64,000 bases of DNA, taken from positions 992,001 through 1,056,000 of the forward strand of contig NZ_VUJV01000003.1 of NCBI RefSeq assembly GCF_008373755.1, given 5' to 3'. Below are positions 7,558 through 15,853 of the stretch, in pieces (positions within the stretch are counted from its first letter, which is position 1; each line of letters starts with the position of its first letter). The notes beneath the pieces were generated by a model that was not told where the DNA came from, searched no databases, and saw only the letters and a program-made list of their open reading frames with translations. This stretch comes from Nocardioides humilatus. Its GTDB lineage: Bacteria; Actinomycetota; Actinomycetes; Propionibacteriales; Nocardioidaceae. Made by a program: the position numbers and the translations under genes.

Positions 7558-8999
7558 CCCGACCGATGACCAGGTCAGTGACCAAGCCGACCCTGCAGCA
7601 CTTCCCGGGCGACAAGCTGCTCGATGCCGTCCAGGAGCGGGTGGGCACCGACGCCGTACCGCTGGCGAAGCCGCCGGCCGGCAGCGGGCTCAAGCCCGTC
7701 ATGGGCGAGCGCGGCCTGCCCCTCGTCGGCAAGTCGCTGAAGATGATCCGCGAGGGCGAGCAGACGGCCTACGTCATGCGCGACAAGTACGGCGACGTCT
7801 TCTGGACCAACGCCTTCGGCACCAAGATGGTCTTCGCCGTCGGCCCCGAGGCCGTGCAGGCGATCTTGCAGAACAAGGGCAAGGTCTACAGCCAGGACGG
7901 CTGGGTCTACTTCATCGGACCGTTCTTCACCCGCGGGCTGATGCTGCTCGACGGCGAGGAGCACCACCTGCACCGCCGGATCATGCAGGAGGCCTTCACC
8001 CGGCCCCGCCTCGAGGCCTACCAGACCCAGGTGCAGGACATCATCGATCGCACGGTGCCCGACTGGCCGACCGACCAGCCGATGCCCATGTATCCGGCGG
8101 TCAAGCAGCTCTCGCTCGACGTGGCGACCGAGGTCTTCATGGGCGCCGAGCCGAGCGACGAGACCCACGCCCTCACCGGCGCCTTCATCGACACGGTGCG
8201 GGCCGGCACGGGGTTCGTCCGGACGGAGGTGCCGGTCCTCAAGACGCGCTGGAACAAGGGTCTCGCCGGACGCCGCAAGCTCGACGCCTACTTCCGCCGG
8301 CTGATCCCCGCGAAGCGAGCATCGGAGGACACCGACCTCTTCGCGGCGCTGTGCCACGTCGAGACCGAGGACGGGCTGAAGTTCAGCGACGACGACGTCG
8401 TCAACCACATGATCTTCTTGATGATGGCCGCCCACGACACGTCGACCATCACCGCGACCGCGATGGCCTACTACTTCGCCAAGCACCCCGAGTGGCAGGA
8501 CAAGGCCCGCGCCGAGTCGCTCGCCCTCGGCACCGACCGACCGAGCATCGACGAGCTCGACTCGCTGGTCACGCTCGACATGGTCTTCAAGGAGTCGATG
8601 CGGCTGGTCGCCCCGGTCCCGGCCTTCGTCCGGCGCACCACCGAGGACACCGATCTGCTGGGGCAGTACGTCCCGAAGGGCACGATCATCAACGTCGTAC
8701 CGGGTGCGCTGCACCTGCTCGGCGACCACTGGGTCAGCTCCGAGGAGTTCGACCCGACCCGCCTGGCCGACCCCCGCAACGAGCACAAGGCGCACCGCTT
8801 CGGCTACGCGCCGTTCGGCGGCGGCGCCCACAAGTGCATCGGGATGGCCTTCGGCACCAACGAGGTCAAGGCGCTGCTCCACAAGATGCTCACGACCTAC
8901 ACGTTCGAGGTGCCCGTGGACTACGAGATCGAGTGGGACCACACCTCGCTCGTCTGCCCGACCGACGACTTCCCCGTGACTCTTCGGCGGCTCGCTTGA
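7554..8999 (+). CDS. Cytochrome P450 monooxygenase
   Basis: 481 aa from GTG at 7554, which overlaps the SDR stop (GTGA) and has GGGAG at 7542-7546; an ATG at 7566 is an alternative. I-helix oxygen-activation motif AAHDTSTIT, K-helix ESMRL (ExxR), and the haem loop FGGGAHKCIGMAFG with the Cys ligand are all present. The N-terminus lacks a membrane anchor, so the protein is soluble and needs separate redox partners; no ferredoxin gene is nearby. Gene order ALDH-SDR-P450-MpaB suggests a hydroxylation followed by oxidation to an acid. The substrate cannot be read from sequence. Confidence 0.92.
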   Translation: MTRPMTRSVTKPTLQHFPGDKLLDAVQERVGTDAVPLAKPPAGSGLKPVMGERGLPLVGKSLKMIREGEQTAYVMRDKYGDVFWTNAFGTKMVFAVGPEAVQAILQNKGKVYSQDGWVYFIGPFFTRGLMLLDGEEHHLHRRIMQEAFTRPRLEAYQTQVQDIIDRTVPDWPTDQPMPMYPAVKQLSLDVATEVFMGAEPSDETHALTGAFIDTVRAGTGFVRTEVPVLKTRWNKGLAGRRKLDAYFRRLIPAKRASEDTDLFAALCHVETEDGLKFSDDDVVNHMIFLMMAAHDTSTITATAMAYYFAKHPEWQDKARAESLALGTDRPSIDELDSLVTLDMVFKESMRLVAPVPAFVRRTTEDTDLLGQYVPKGTIINVVPGALHLLGDHWVSSEEFDPTRLADPRNEHKAHRFGYAPFGGGAHKCIGMAFGTNEVKALLHKMLTTYTFEVPVDYEIEWDHTSLVCPTDDFPVTLRRLA

Positions 9000-9013
9000 G
9001 CGCCGCGCAGGAG

Positions 9014-9910
9014 ATGACGCGGGTCTACGTGCCGCGTCCGGGAGAACCGCTCGGCCCGGAGTCCCTGACCTGGCGCCTGTTCGGCGACCAACGGATGCTG
9101 CTCGTGGGCATGCGCGCCGGCCTGCTGCAGACGATGCACCCGGCCGTCGACCAGGCCCTGCGCGACCACGACTCGACGTACTTCCAGGGGCCGATGAAGC
9201 GGATCCTGCGCTCGCTGCCCCAGATCCTCGGTGTCGTGTACGACGCCGATGCAGCCGCCACCGCGGTCCGGGTGCGGGACTACCACCGGCACCTCAAGGG
9301 CACCCTCGCCGACGGCACGCGCTACAGCGCGCTGACGCCCGAGGTCTTCTACTGGACCCACGCGACCTTCTTCGAGCTGCAGATCGCGCTGCGCGAGTTC
9401 TTCGGCAAGCCGCTGTCGCAGGGATCCAAGGAGCTGCTCTTCCAGGAGTCGCGCCAGTGGTACTCCCTCTACGGCGTCTCCGCCGCGGGCACTCCGACGA
9501 CTTATGCGGAGTTCGAGGACTACTGGGACCACATGGTGTCGGATGTCCTCGTGCCCAACGCGATCGCGCGGTCGACCTTCAACCGGACCAAGAAGGGGAT
9601 CTTCGGACCCTCGCCCTTCCCGGTGCTGCCCGACGTGTTGTGGCGCCCGCTCTCCGACAAGCAGTTCGACGCCATGGCGTGGGTGCTGCGCGGCACCTTC
9701 CCCGCGGTGCTGCGCGAGCGGATGGACCTGCCGTGGTCCGACGCGGAGGAGAAGCGGCTGCGCACGTTCGGCGCCGGCGTGCAGCACACCTTCGGCCGGC
9801 TGCCCGCCCAGGCGCGGCTGGTCCCCCAGGCACGCCAGGCCTGGCGGCGCGAACAGGCCCAACAACTGGACACAAGCGTTGTCACTCCCGATCGAACGAA
9901 AGTAGTGTGA
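9014..9910 (+). CDS. MpaB/Lcp-like oxygenase family protein (DUF2236)
   Basis: 298 aa from ATG at 9014; a TTG at 8996 inside the P450 stop is a possible earlier start. Shows the family pattern: LLVGMRAGLLQTMHPAV near the N-terminus, VRDYHRHLKG, then YWTHATFFELQ and the FQESRQWYSLYG helix. The family includes latex-clearing protein, a haem-b oxygenase, and fungal MpaB, which cleaves a farnesyl side chain. His and Arg residues available for haem contacts are present, but ligands cannot be assigned. Last gene of the ALDH-SDR-P450 operon; the acyl-CoA synthetase gene begins 4 bp downstream but has its own promoter signal. Confidence 0.8.
   Translation: MTRVYVPRPGEPLGPESLTWRLFGDQRMLLVGMRAGLLQTMHPAVDQALRDHDSTYFQGPMKRILRSLPQILGVVYDADAAATAVRVRDYHRHLKGTLADGTRYSALTPEVFYWTHATFFELQIALREFFGKPLSQGSKELLFQESRQWYSLYGVSAAGTPTTYAEFEDYWDHMVSDVLVPNAIARSTFNRTKKGIFGPSPFPVLPDVLWRPLSDKQFDAMAWVLRGTFPAVLRERMDLPWSDAEEKRLRTFGAGVQHTFGRLPAQARLVPQARQAWRREQAQQLDTSVVTPDRTKVV
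9879..9908 (+). promoter_or_regulatory. Promoter for the acyl-CoA synthetase gene, leaderless
   Basis: TTGTCA at 9879-9884 and TAGTGT at 9903-9908, spaced by 18 bp, end 6 nt before the GTG at 9915. The minus-10 overlaps the last codons and stop of the preceding gene. This is one of the best-formed sigma70-like promoters in the window. Confidence 0.55.
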
Positions 9911-9914
9911 CCCG

Positions 9915-11684
9915 GTGGAAACCCCGAACACCCTCTGTGCCGCCTTCCAGCGCACCGCCGCTGTCCACCCCGACAAGGTCGCGGTCCGCACCCCCGACGA
10001 CAGCGTCGCCATCACGTGGCGCCAATACTCCGACCGGGTCCGCAAGGTCGCCGCTGGACTGGCCGGCCTCGGCGTCGGCCACGGCGACACCGTCGCCCTG
10101 ATGCTCACCAACCGCCCGGAGTTCCACGTCGCCGACACCGGCGTGCTGCACACCGGAGCGACGCCGTTCTCGATCTACAACACGCTCGCCACCGAGCAGA
10201 TCGCCTACCTGTTCTCCAACGCGGGCAACAAGGTGGTCATCACCGAGAAGCAGTTCCTCGAGAAGCTCAAGCTGGCCAACGCTGAGGGGCAGATCGAGCA
10301 CTTCTTCGTCGTCGACGGCCCGGCTGAGGGCGCGCTGACCCTGGAGGAGCTCGAGGCGAGCGGCGACCCGTCGTACGACTTCGACGCCGGCTGGAAGAAG
10401 GTCCAGCCCTCCGACGTGTTGACCCTCATCTACACCTCCGGCACGACCGGCCCGCCGAAGGGCGTGGAGCTGACCCACTCCAACCTGATGGAAGAGATGA
10501 CGGCGCTGGAGGGCTACTACCCCCTCACGCACGACGACTCGCTCGTCTCCTACTTGCCCGACGCCCACATCGCCAACCGGTGGGGCGCCCACTACAACAA
10601 CCTTCGGTTCGGCATCCAGATCACCACGGTCGACGACCCGAAGCAGATGATCGCGACCCTGGGCACGGTCCGGCCGACGTTCTTCGGTGCCGTGCCGGCC
10701 GTTTGGTACAAGGTCAAGGCCGGCATCGAGGCAGCCCTTGCGGCCGAGCCCGACGAGAAGAAGCGCAAGATCGCCAACTGGGCGATCGCGACCGGCACCA
10801 AGGTCGCCTGGCTCAAGTCCGACGGCAAGAACGTCCCGCTGACCCTCAAGGTGCAGCACGCCCTCGCCGACCGGCTCGTGCTCAGCAAGCTCCGCGAGAA
10901 GATGGGCCTCGACCGCGTCCGGGTGGCGGCCACCGGTGCGTCGGCGATCGCGCCCGACGCGCTCGCCTTCATGCTCGGCCTCGGCATCCCCGTGCTCGAG
11001 GTGTGGGGCATGTCCGAGACGTCGGCCGTCGTCACCATGAACCCACCCGACGGCATCCGCATCGGCACCGTCGGCAAGGTCGTGCCGGGCGACACCAGGA
11101 TCAAGCTGGCCGAGGACGGCGAGCTCCTCGTGAGCGGCCCGCTCCTCATGCGCGGCTACCGCAACGACCCGGAGCGCACCGCCGAGGCGATCGACAGCGA
11201 CGGCTGGATGCACACCGGTGACATCGCGACGATCGACGCTGACGGCTACGTGAAGATCGTCGACCGCAAGAAGGAGCTCATCATCAACGCGGCCGGCAAG
11301 AACATGTCGCCGCAGAACATCGAGGGCGCGATCAAGGTCGCCTGCCCGCTGGTGCTGAGCGCCGTCGCCATCGGTGACGACAAGCCTTACGTGACCGCCC
11401 TCCTGACGCTCGACCCCGACGCGTGCGCGGCCTACGCCGCCAAGGCCGGGCTGGCCGACGCCTCCCCCGCGGTCATCGCGCAGGACCCGGCAACGCGGGT
11501 GCTGATCCAGGCCGGCATCGACCAGGCCAACGAGAAGCTGGCCCGCGTCGAGCAGATCAAGAAGTTCGCCATCCTCCCCACCCCGTGGGAGCCGGGCGGC
11601 GACGAGCTGACCCCGACGATGAAGCTCAAGCGCAAGCCGATCGCGGAGAAGTACGCCGCCGAGATCGACTCGCTCTACAGCTGA
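9915..11684 (+). CDS. fadD: Long-chain fatty acid/acyl-CoA synthetase (AMP-forming, FadD type)
   Basis: 589 aa from GTG. ATP-binding P-loop YTSGTTGPPKG near residue 175, the A5 block VWGMSET, HTGDIATIDADGY (A7) and VDRKKELIINAAGKN (A8) are all present. The family activates carboxylic acids to acyl-CoA through acyl-AMP; total length and N-terminus match the long-chain FadD15-like branch. Immediately after the ALDH-SDR-P450-MpaB operon, so it may activate the acid made by that route. It can be expressed alone through the promoter at 9879-9908. The alpha/beta hydrolase gene follows after 10 bp. Confidence 0.9.
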   Translation: METPNTLCAAFQRTAAVHPDKVAVRTPDDSVAITWRQYSDRVRKVAAGLAGLGVGHGDTVALMLTNRPEFHVADTGVLHTGATPFSIYNTLATEQIAYLFSNAGNKVVITEKQFLEKLKLANAEGQIEHFFVVDGPAEGALTLEELEASGDPSYDFDAGWKKVQPSDVLTLIYTSGTTGPPKGVELTHSNLMEEMTALEGYYPLTHDDSLVSYLPDAHIANRWGAHYNNLRFGIQITTVDDPKQMIATLGTVRPTFFGAVPAVWYKVKAGIEAALAAEPDEKKRKIANWAIATGTKVAWLKSDGKNVPLTLKVQHALADRLVLSKLREKMGLDRVRVAATGASAIAPDALAFMLGLGIPVLEVWGMSETSAVVTMNPPDGIRIGTVGKVVPGDTRIKLAEDGELLVSGPLLMRGYRNDPERTAEAIDSDGWMHTGDIATIDADGYVKIVDRKKELIINAAGKNMSPQNIEGAIKVACPLVLSAVAIGDDKPYVTALLTLDPDACAAYAAKAGLADASPAVIAQDPATRVLIQAGIDQANEKLARVEQIKKFAILPTPWEPGGDELTPTMKLKRKPIAEKYAAEIDSLYS

Positions 11685-11694
11685 TCGGCGGCCG

Positions 11695-12645
11695 ATGAAG
11701 CCGACCCGCAACCGCTGGATCCGCCTGGGCCACCGCGGCGTCTGGGCGCTGCGGCCGCTCGGACGGCGCGTGCCCGGCCAGTGGGAGCCGACGCTGCCGC
11801 CGAGCACCCGGCTGACGCTGCCCGGACGCGGCGAGGTCTCGGTACGGGTGGCTCCCGGCCCGCCGGGGTCGTCGACGGTCCTGCTGCTCCACGGCGTCAC
11901 CTGGTCCTGCGACATCAACTACGCGTGCGTGCTGCAGGAACTCGCCGAGCAGCACACCGTGATCGCGGCCGACCACCGCGGCCACGGCGGCGGTCTGCCC
12001 GCCACGGGGCGCTTCACGATGGGCGATCTCGCCGACGACGCGGTCGCCGTACTCGACGCCCTCGACGTCGAATCCGCGATCGTCGTCGGCTTCTCGCTCG
12101 GCAGCCTCACCGCTCTCCACCTGGCAGTTCGCCACCCCGAACGGGTGGACGGACTCGTGCTGACCGCGGGCGGCCTCGCGCTGCGCTCCAGCCGGCTCGA
12201 GCGGCTGATGATGCACCTGCCCGGGATCGTCTTCGGCCTCCTCGGCCGCTCGCGACTCGGGCGCTCGGTCGGAGCCCGCTACTTCGGGCTCAACCGCCGC
12301 GACCCCGTGTTCCGCGAGCGGTGGCCGTGGCTCCGCGCCGAGCTCGAGCGCAACCAGGCGGGCGCGATCGCGGGCTCTCTCCGTGCCGCGGTGAAGCACG
12401 ACCTGCGCGGCCAGGTCGACGCACTCCGGTCGCTCCCGACCACGGTCGTCGTGCACGAGCACGACCTGGCCCTCCCGACCTTCCTCCAGCGGGAGATGGC
12501 CGTCGAGCTCGAGGCCGACGTGGTCTCGATCGCCACCGACCACGAGGCGCCGCTGTCGCACCCCGAGGTCTACCGCGACGCCGTACTCGAAGCGGTCGCC
12601 AACGTCGAGGGGCGGGCCTTCCCGCGCACCGCCGCGGCGGGCTAG
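11695..12645 (+). CDS. Alpha/beta-fold hydrolase
   Basis: 316 aa. LLLHGVTW carries the oxyanion HG, GFSLGS near residue 145 is the nucleophile elbow, the acid is probably the Asp of VVVHEHD, and the base the His of ATDHEAPLSH. All triad positions can be filled, so it should be active on an ester, lactone or thioester. No signal peptide, though the first 25 residues are basic. Co-directional with fadD (10 bp gap). Its TAG stop shares the tetranucleotide CTAG with the TAG stop of the convergent molybdopterin gene. Confidence 0.85.
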   Translation: MKPTRNRWIRLGHRGVWALRPLGRRVPGQWEPTLPPSTRLTLPGRGEVSVRVAPGPPGSSTVLLLHGVTWSCDINYACVLQELAEQHTVIAADHRGHGGGLPATGRFTMGDLADDAVAVLDALDVESAIVVGFSLGSLTALHLAVRHPERVDGLVLTAGGLALRSSRLERLMMHLPGIVFGLLGRSRLGRSVGARYFGLNRRDPVFRERWPWLRAELERNQAGAIAGSLRAAVKHDLRGQVDALRSLPTTVVVHEHDLALPTFLQREMAVELEADVVSIATDHEAPLSHPEVYRDAVLEAVANVEGRAFPRTAAAG

Positions 12646-14789
12646 GCGGGCGCGAGCTCGACCGGGATGCCGTTGACGACGGCGGTGCCGGTCGGTACAT
12701 CGACCAGGTGGTCGTCGCCCAGGAGGTTGCTGTTGACGCCGGGCCGGTCACCGGCGACGGCGGCGCGGGTGCCGGGGACGCCGTGGCCCCAGCCGTGCGG
12801 GAGGCTGACGACGCCGGTGCGGATCGCGTCGGTCACCTCGACGGGCGCGACGACCGAGCCGGTGCGCGTGGTCAGCCGGGCGTCGGCGCCGGCGACGAGG
12901 CCGAGGCGGGCCGCGTCGTCAGGGTGCACCTGCACCGTGCAGGTGTTGCTGCCGCCGTTGAGCGCCGCGACGTTGTGCATCCAGGAGTTGTTGGAGCGCA
13001 GGTGGCGGCGGCCGATCAGCACCAGCCCGTCGCGCCGCGGCAGGGCGAGCTCGGCGGAGAGGCGTTCTACGTCGGCGATGATCGCGGGCGGGGCGAGCTC
13101 GACCTTCCCGCTCGCCGTCGACAGCACATCAGGCAGGCGTTGCCCGAGCGGCCCGAGGTCGATGCCGTGCTGGGCGGCCGCCACGTCGGCGAAGGTCAGG
13201 TCGTAGGGGCCGGCCTTCAGGAGGAGGTCGAGCAGCCGCGGCGGGCCGGTCAGCCCGGGCGCTGCCTCGGTGCCGTTGAGCGCGGCGACCTGGGCGGCGA
13301 GCCCGTCGTCCAGCGCCGCGACGTCGGCGTCGGCCCCCAGTCCCATCACGATGCCGGTCAGCCGCAGCATCGTCTCCCACTCCTGCGGGAGCGGGCTGTC
13401 GACGACCGCGTCGGACCAGCGCGCGATGTTGCGCACCGAGTATTGGTAGAGCAGCAGGTCGTAGTGCGGCCGCTCGAGCGGCGTCGGGCCGGGCAGGATC
13501 ACGTCGGCGTGCCGCGTCGTCTCGTTGAGGTAGACGTCGATGCTCACCATGAACTCGAGCCCGTCGAGGGCCTCGTCGATCCGGCCGGCGTTGGGTGCGC
13601 TGACGCACGGGTTGCCGCACACCGTCAGCAACGCGCGCACCTGGCCGTCCCCGGGCGTGAGGATCTCGTCGGCGAGCGTGACGACCGGCAGCTCACCCAT
13701 GACCTCGGGCAGGCCCCGCACCCGGCTCAGCCACCGACCGTGCCGGAACGGCTTGCGCGGCCCCGGCCGGGTGTTGGGCTGGCCCGCGGCGGCGAGCGGG
13801 AAGAGCACGCCGCCGGTGCGGTCGAGGTTGCCGGTGATCACGTTGAGCACGTCGATGAGCCAGCTCGCCAGCGTGCCGAACCGCTGCGTCGTCGTGCCCA
13901 TCCGTCCGTAGACAGCCGCGCTCTCGGCCCCGGCGAGCTCGCGCGCCATCCGGCGGATCTCACCGGCGTCGACCCCGACGGTCTCCGCGACCGCTTCCGG
14001 GGTGAAGGAGACAGCCAGTCGGCGTACGTCCTCGAGTCCGGCCACGTGACCCTCGGCCGCCCCCAGCGAGTCGAGACCCTCCTCGAAGATCGTGTGGACC
14101 AGCGCGAAGAGGAGGAGCGCGTCGCTTCCCGGGCGTACGGCGACGTGCTCGCTCGCCGCCTCCGCCGTGCGGGTGCGCACGGGGTCGACCACCACGACCT
14201 TGCCTCGCTCGCGGATCGCCTTGATGCGGCCGCGCATGTCGGGCGCGGTCATCAGGCTGCCGTTGGAGACCAGCGGGTTGCCGCCGATGAGCAGCAGGTG
14301 GTCGGTGTGGTCGAGGTCGGGGATCGCGACCGTCGCGGGGTCGCCGAAGAGGTAGCCCGAGGCGAAGACCTTGGGGATCTGGTCGACGCTGCCGGCGCTG
14401 AAGATGTTGGTCGTGCCGAGCGCCTTGATGAGGGCGCGCAGGTAGAGCGCGCCCGCGAGGGAGTGGGCGGTCGGGTTGCCGAAGTAGGCGGCGACCGACT
14501 GGGCGCCGTACGTCTTGATGATCGGGAGCAGCCGGGCCTCGACCTCCGCGAAGGCTTCGTCCCAGCTCACCTCGACGAACTCCCCGTCGCGCTTCACGAG
14601 CGGCGCGCGCAGCCGGTCGGGATCGGCATGGAGGGCGCCGATCGAGGTGCCCTTCGGACAGACGTAGCCCTGGCTGAAGACGTCGTCCTTGTCGCCGCGC
14701 ACCTTGATGTCGTGGATCTCGGGGCCGGTGACGACCTCGAGGCCGCAGGTCGCCTCGCAGAGCGGGCAGGTGATGAATGCGGTGCCCAT
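12642..14789 (-). CDS. Molybdopterin-dependent oxidoreductase with N-terminal [4Fe-4S] site
   Basis: 715 aa from ATG at 14789; the open frame upstream lies antisense to the next gene and is not coding. The N-terminal motif CPLCEATCGLEV, followed by VCPKG about 28 residues later, binds a [4Fe-4S] cluster. GNPLVSNGS and VVVDPVRTRTAEAA belong to the molybdopterin-binding region, and the C-terminal cap has LIGRRHLRSNNSWMHN and LPHGWGHG. This is the formate-dehydrogenase/DMSO-reductase superfamily. No partner subunits are adjacent, as in other stand-alone actinobacterial members, and the substrate is unknown. Starts 5 bp after the esterase gene, so the two are co-transcribed. Confidence 0.88.
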   Translation of the reverse strand: MGTAFITCPLCEATCGLEVVTGPEIHDIKVRGDKDDVFSQGYVCPKGTSIGALHADPDRLRAPLVKRDGEFVEVSWDEAFAEVEARLLPIIKTYGAQSVAAYFGNPTAHSLAGALYLRALIKALGTTNIFSAGSVDQIPKVFASGYLFGDPATVAIPDLDHTDHLLLIGGNPLVSNGSLMTAPDMRGRIKAIRERGKVVVVDPVRTRTAEAASEHVAVRPGSDALLLFALVHTIFEEGLDSLGAAEGHVAGLEDVRRLAVSFTPEAVAETVGVDAGEIRRMARELAGAESAAVYGRMGTTTQRFGTLASWLIDVLNVITGNLDRTGGVLFPLAAAGQPNTRPGPRKPFRHGRWLSRVRGLPEVMGELPVVTLADEILTPGDGQVRALLTVCGNPCVSAPNAGRIDEALDGLEFMVSIDVYLNETTRHADVILPGPTPLERPHYDLLLYQYSVRNIARWSDAVVDSPLPQEWETMLRLTGIVMGLGADADVAALDDGLAAQVAALNGTEAAPGLTGPPRLLDLLLKAGPYDLTFADVAAAQHGIDLGPLGQRLPDVLSTASGKVELAPPAIIADVERLSAELALPRRDGLVLIGRRHLRSNNSWMHNVAALNGGSNTCTVQVHPDDAARLGLVAGADARLTTRTGSVVAPVEVTDAIRTGVVSLPHGWGHGVPGTRAAVAGDRPGVNSNLLGDDHLVDVPTGTAVVNGIPVELAPA

Positions 14790-14794
14790 CGGGG

Positions 14795-15763
14795 TCAGCC
14801 CACGTCGGACAACGCGGCGCCGTCGAGCTCCTCGACGAACCGCACCATCTCCCGGAAGGCCAGGCGCGCCTCGGGTACGAGCCCGAAGATCGGGAAGACG
14901 TGCACCTGGCCGGGCCAGACCTGCAGCTCGCAGTGGCCGCCGGCGGCCGTCTGCACCTCGCCCCACAGCTCGCTGTCGCCGCGCATCATCTCGCCGCCAC
15001 CGGCGATGACCAGCGTGGGCGGCAGGTCGGGGCCGGCCTCCAAGGAGACGTCGAAACGCGGGTCGTCGCGGTCGGCACCGCGGAAGTAGTGGCCGATCAG
15101 GCGCCGCGCGAACCGCGGCACCGTGGTCGCGTCGTTGCTCGGGCCGTAGGCGGCGGCCGCGGTGTCGAAGCTGCCGTCCACGAGCGGCGAGATCAGCACG
15201 AGCCCAGCGGGCATGCCGACACCGATGCGGCGCAGCTCGCCGCACAGGCTCAGCGACAGGTGGCCGCCCGCGGAGTCGCCCGCGACGACGATGTCCTCGG
15301 GGCGGTGGCCCCGCGAGAGCAGCCAGAGGTAGGCCCGGACGATGTCGTCGTGGGCGGCGGGAAAGCGGTGCTCCGGGCCGAGCCGGTAGTCGAGGCTGAA
15401 CGCCCTGCGGTCGGTGCGCCGCGCGAAGGCGGCGACGAACCCGCGGTGCGTGCGGGGCGAGCAGACGGCGTAGGCGCTGCCGTGGGTGTAAAGCAGCACC
15501 TGGTCGCCTGGGCGGGCCTCCGGCCCCACCCACTCGCCGCGCACCTGACCGTTGTCGGTGTGCTCGCGCACGTGGGTGTGCGGGACCTTGTCGAAGCCGG
15601 CGAGGACACAGGCCCGCTCGATGGCGGTGCGCGCGACCCGCACGGCCGGCGCGGGCGTCGGAAGCACCCGGCTGACCTGCTTGAAGGTCGACCGCATCAC
15701 GACATTGACGGCCTGGCTCTGGCGGGACGGCACGTGGCCGCTGACGTCATAGGGCGCCTTCAC
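14795..15763 (-). CDS. HSL-family alpha/beta hydrolase (esterase/lipase)
   Basis: 322 aa from GTG. Oxyanion motif appears as YTHGSAY (HGGG position changed to HGSA), then SLDYRLGPEHRFPAAHDD and the nucleophile elbow GDSAGGH, the hormone-sensitive-lipase signature. The expected acid and base follow in the C-terminal third. Substrates are usually short to medium acyl esters, including steroid and lipid esters in related organisms. First gene of a two-gene transcript with the molybdopterin oxidoreductase; divergent from the GMC oxidase gene with a 90-bp gap. Confidence 0.87.
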   Translation of the reverse strand: MKAPYDVSGHVPSRQSQAVNVVMRSTFKQVSRVLPTPAPAVRVARTAIERACVLAGFDKVPHTHVREHTDNGQVRGEWVGPEARPGDQVLLYTHGSAYAVCSPRTHRGFVAAFARRTDRRAFSLDYRLGPEHRFPAAHDDIVRAYLWLLSRGHRPEDIVVAGDSAGGHLSLSLCGELRRIGVGMPAGLVLISPLVDGSFDTAAAAYGPSNDATTVPRFARRLIGHYFRGADRDDPRFDVSLEAGPDLPPTLVIAGGGEMMRGDSELWGEVQTAAGGHCELQVWPGQVHVFPIFGLVPEARLAFREMVRFVEELDGAALSDVG

Positions 15764-15840
15764 AGATTCATCAGACCACAGGTGTCCTCAGAAGTCAGGA
15801 GATGTCCGCACAAGCCGTTGTTGGCGCGCCGCGGAGGGCG

Positions 15841-15846
15841 TAGGTT
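15841..15846 (+). promoter_or_regulatory. Minus-10 element TAGGTT, leaderless GMC oxidase transcript
   Basis: TAGGTT is followed by 7 nt and the ATG at 15854; no Shine-Dalgarno sequence is present. Confidence 0.4.
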
Positions 15847-15853
15847 CTCGTCC

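Noticed and set aside
11781-15089. 1102-aa open frame on the plus strand
   Set aside because: Arg-, Ala- and Gly-rich shadow of the hydrolase, molybdopterin and esterase genes, with no domain pattern; the real genes on this stretch have intact catalytic motifs.
14790-15533. Upstream extension of the molybdopterin oxidoreductase frame
   Set aside because: It is a shadow of the esterase gene; the iron-sulfur motif starts eight residues after the ATG at 14789.
14777-15853. Upstream extension of the GMC oxidase frame
   Set aside because: Overlaps the esterase gene in antisense; the ATG at 15854 follows a TAGGTT box at leaderless spacing.
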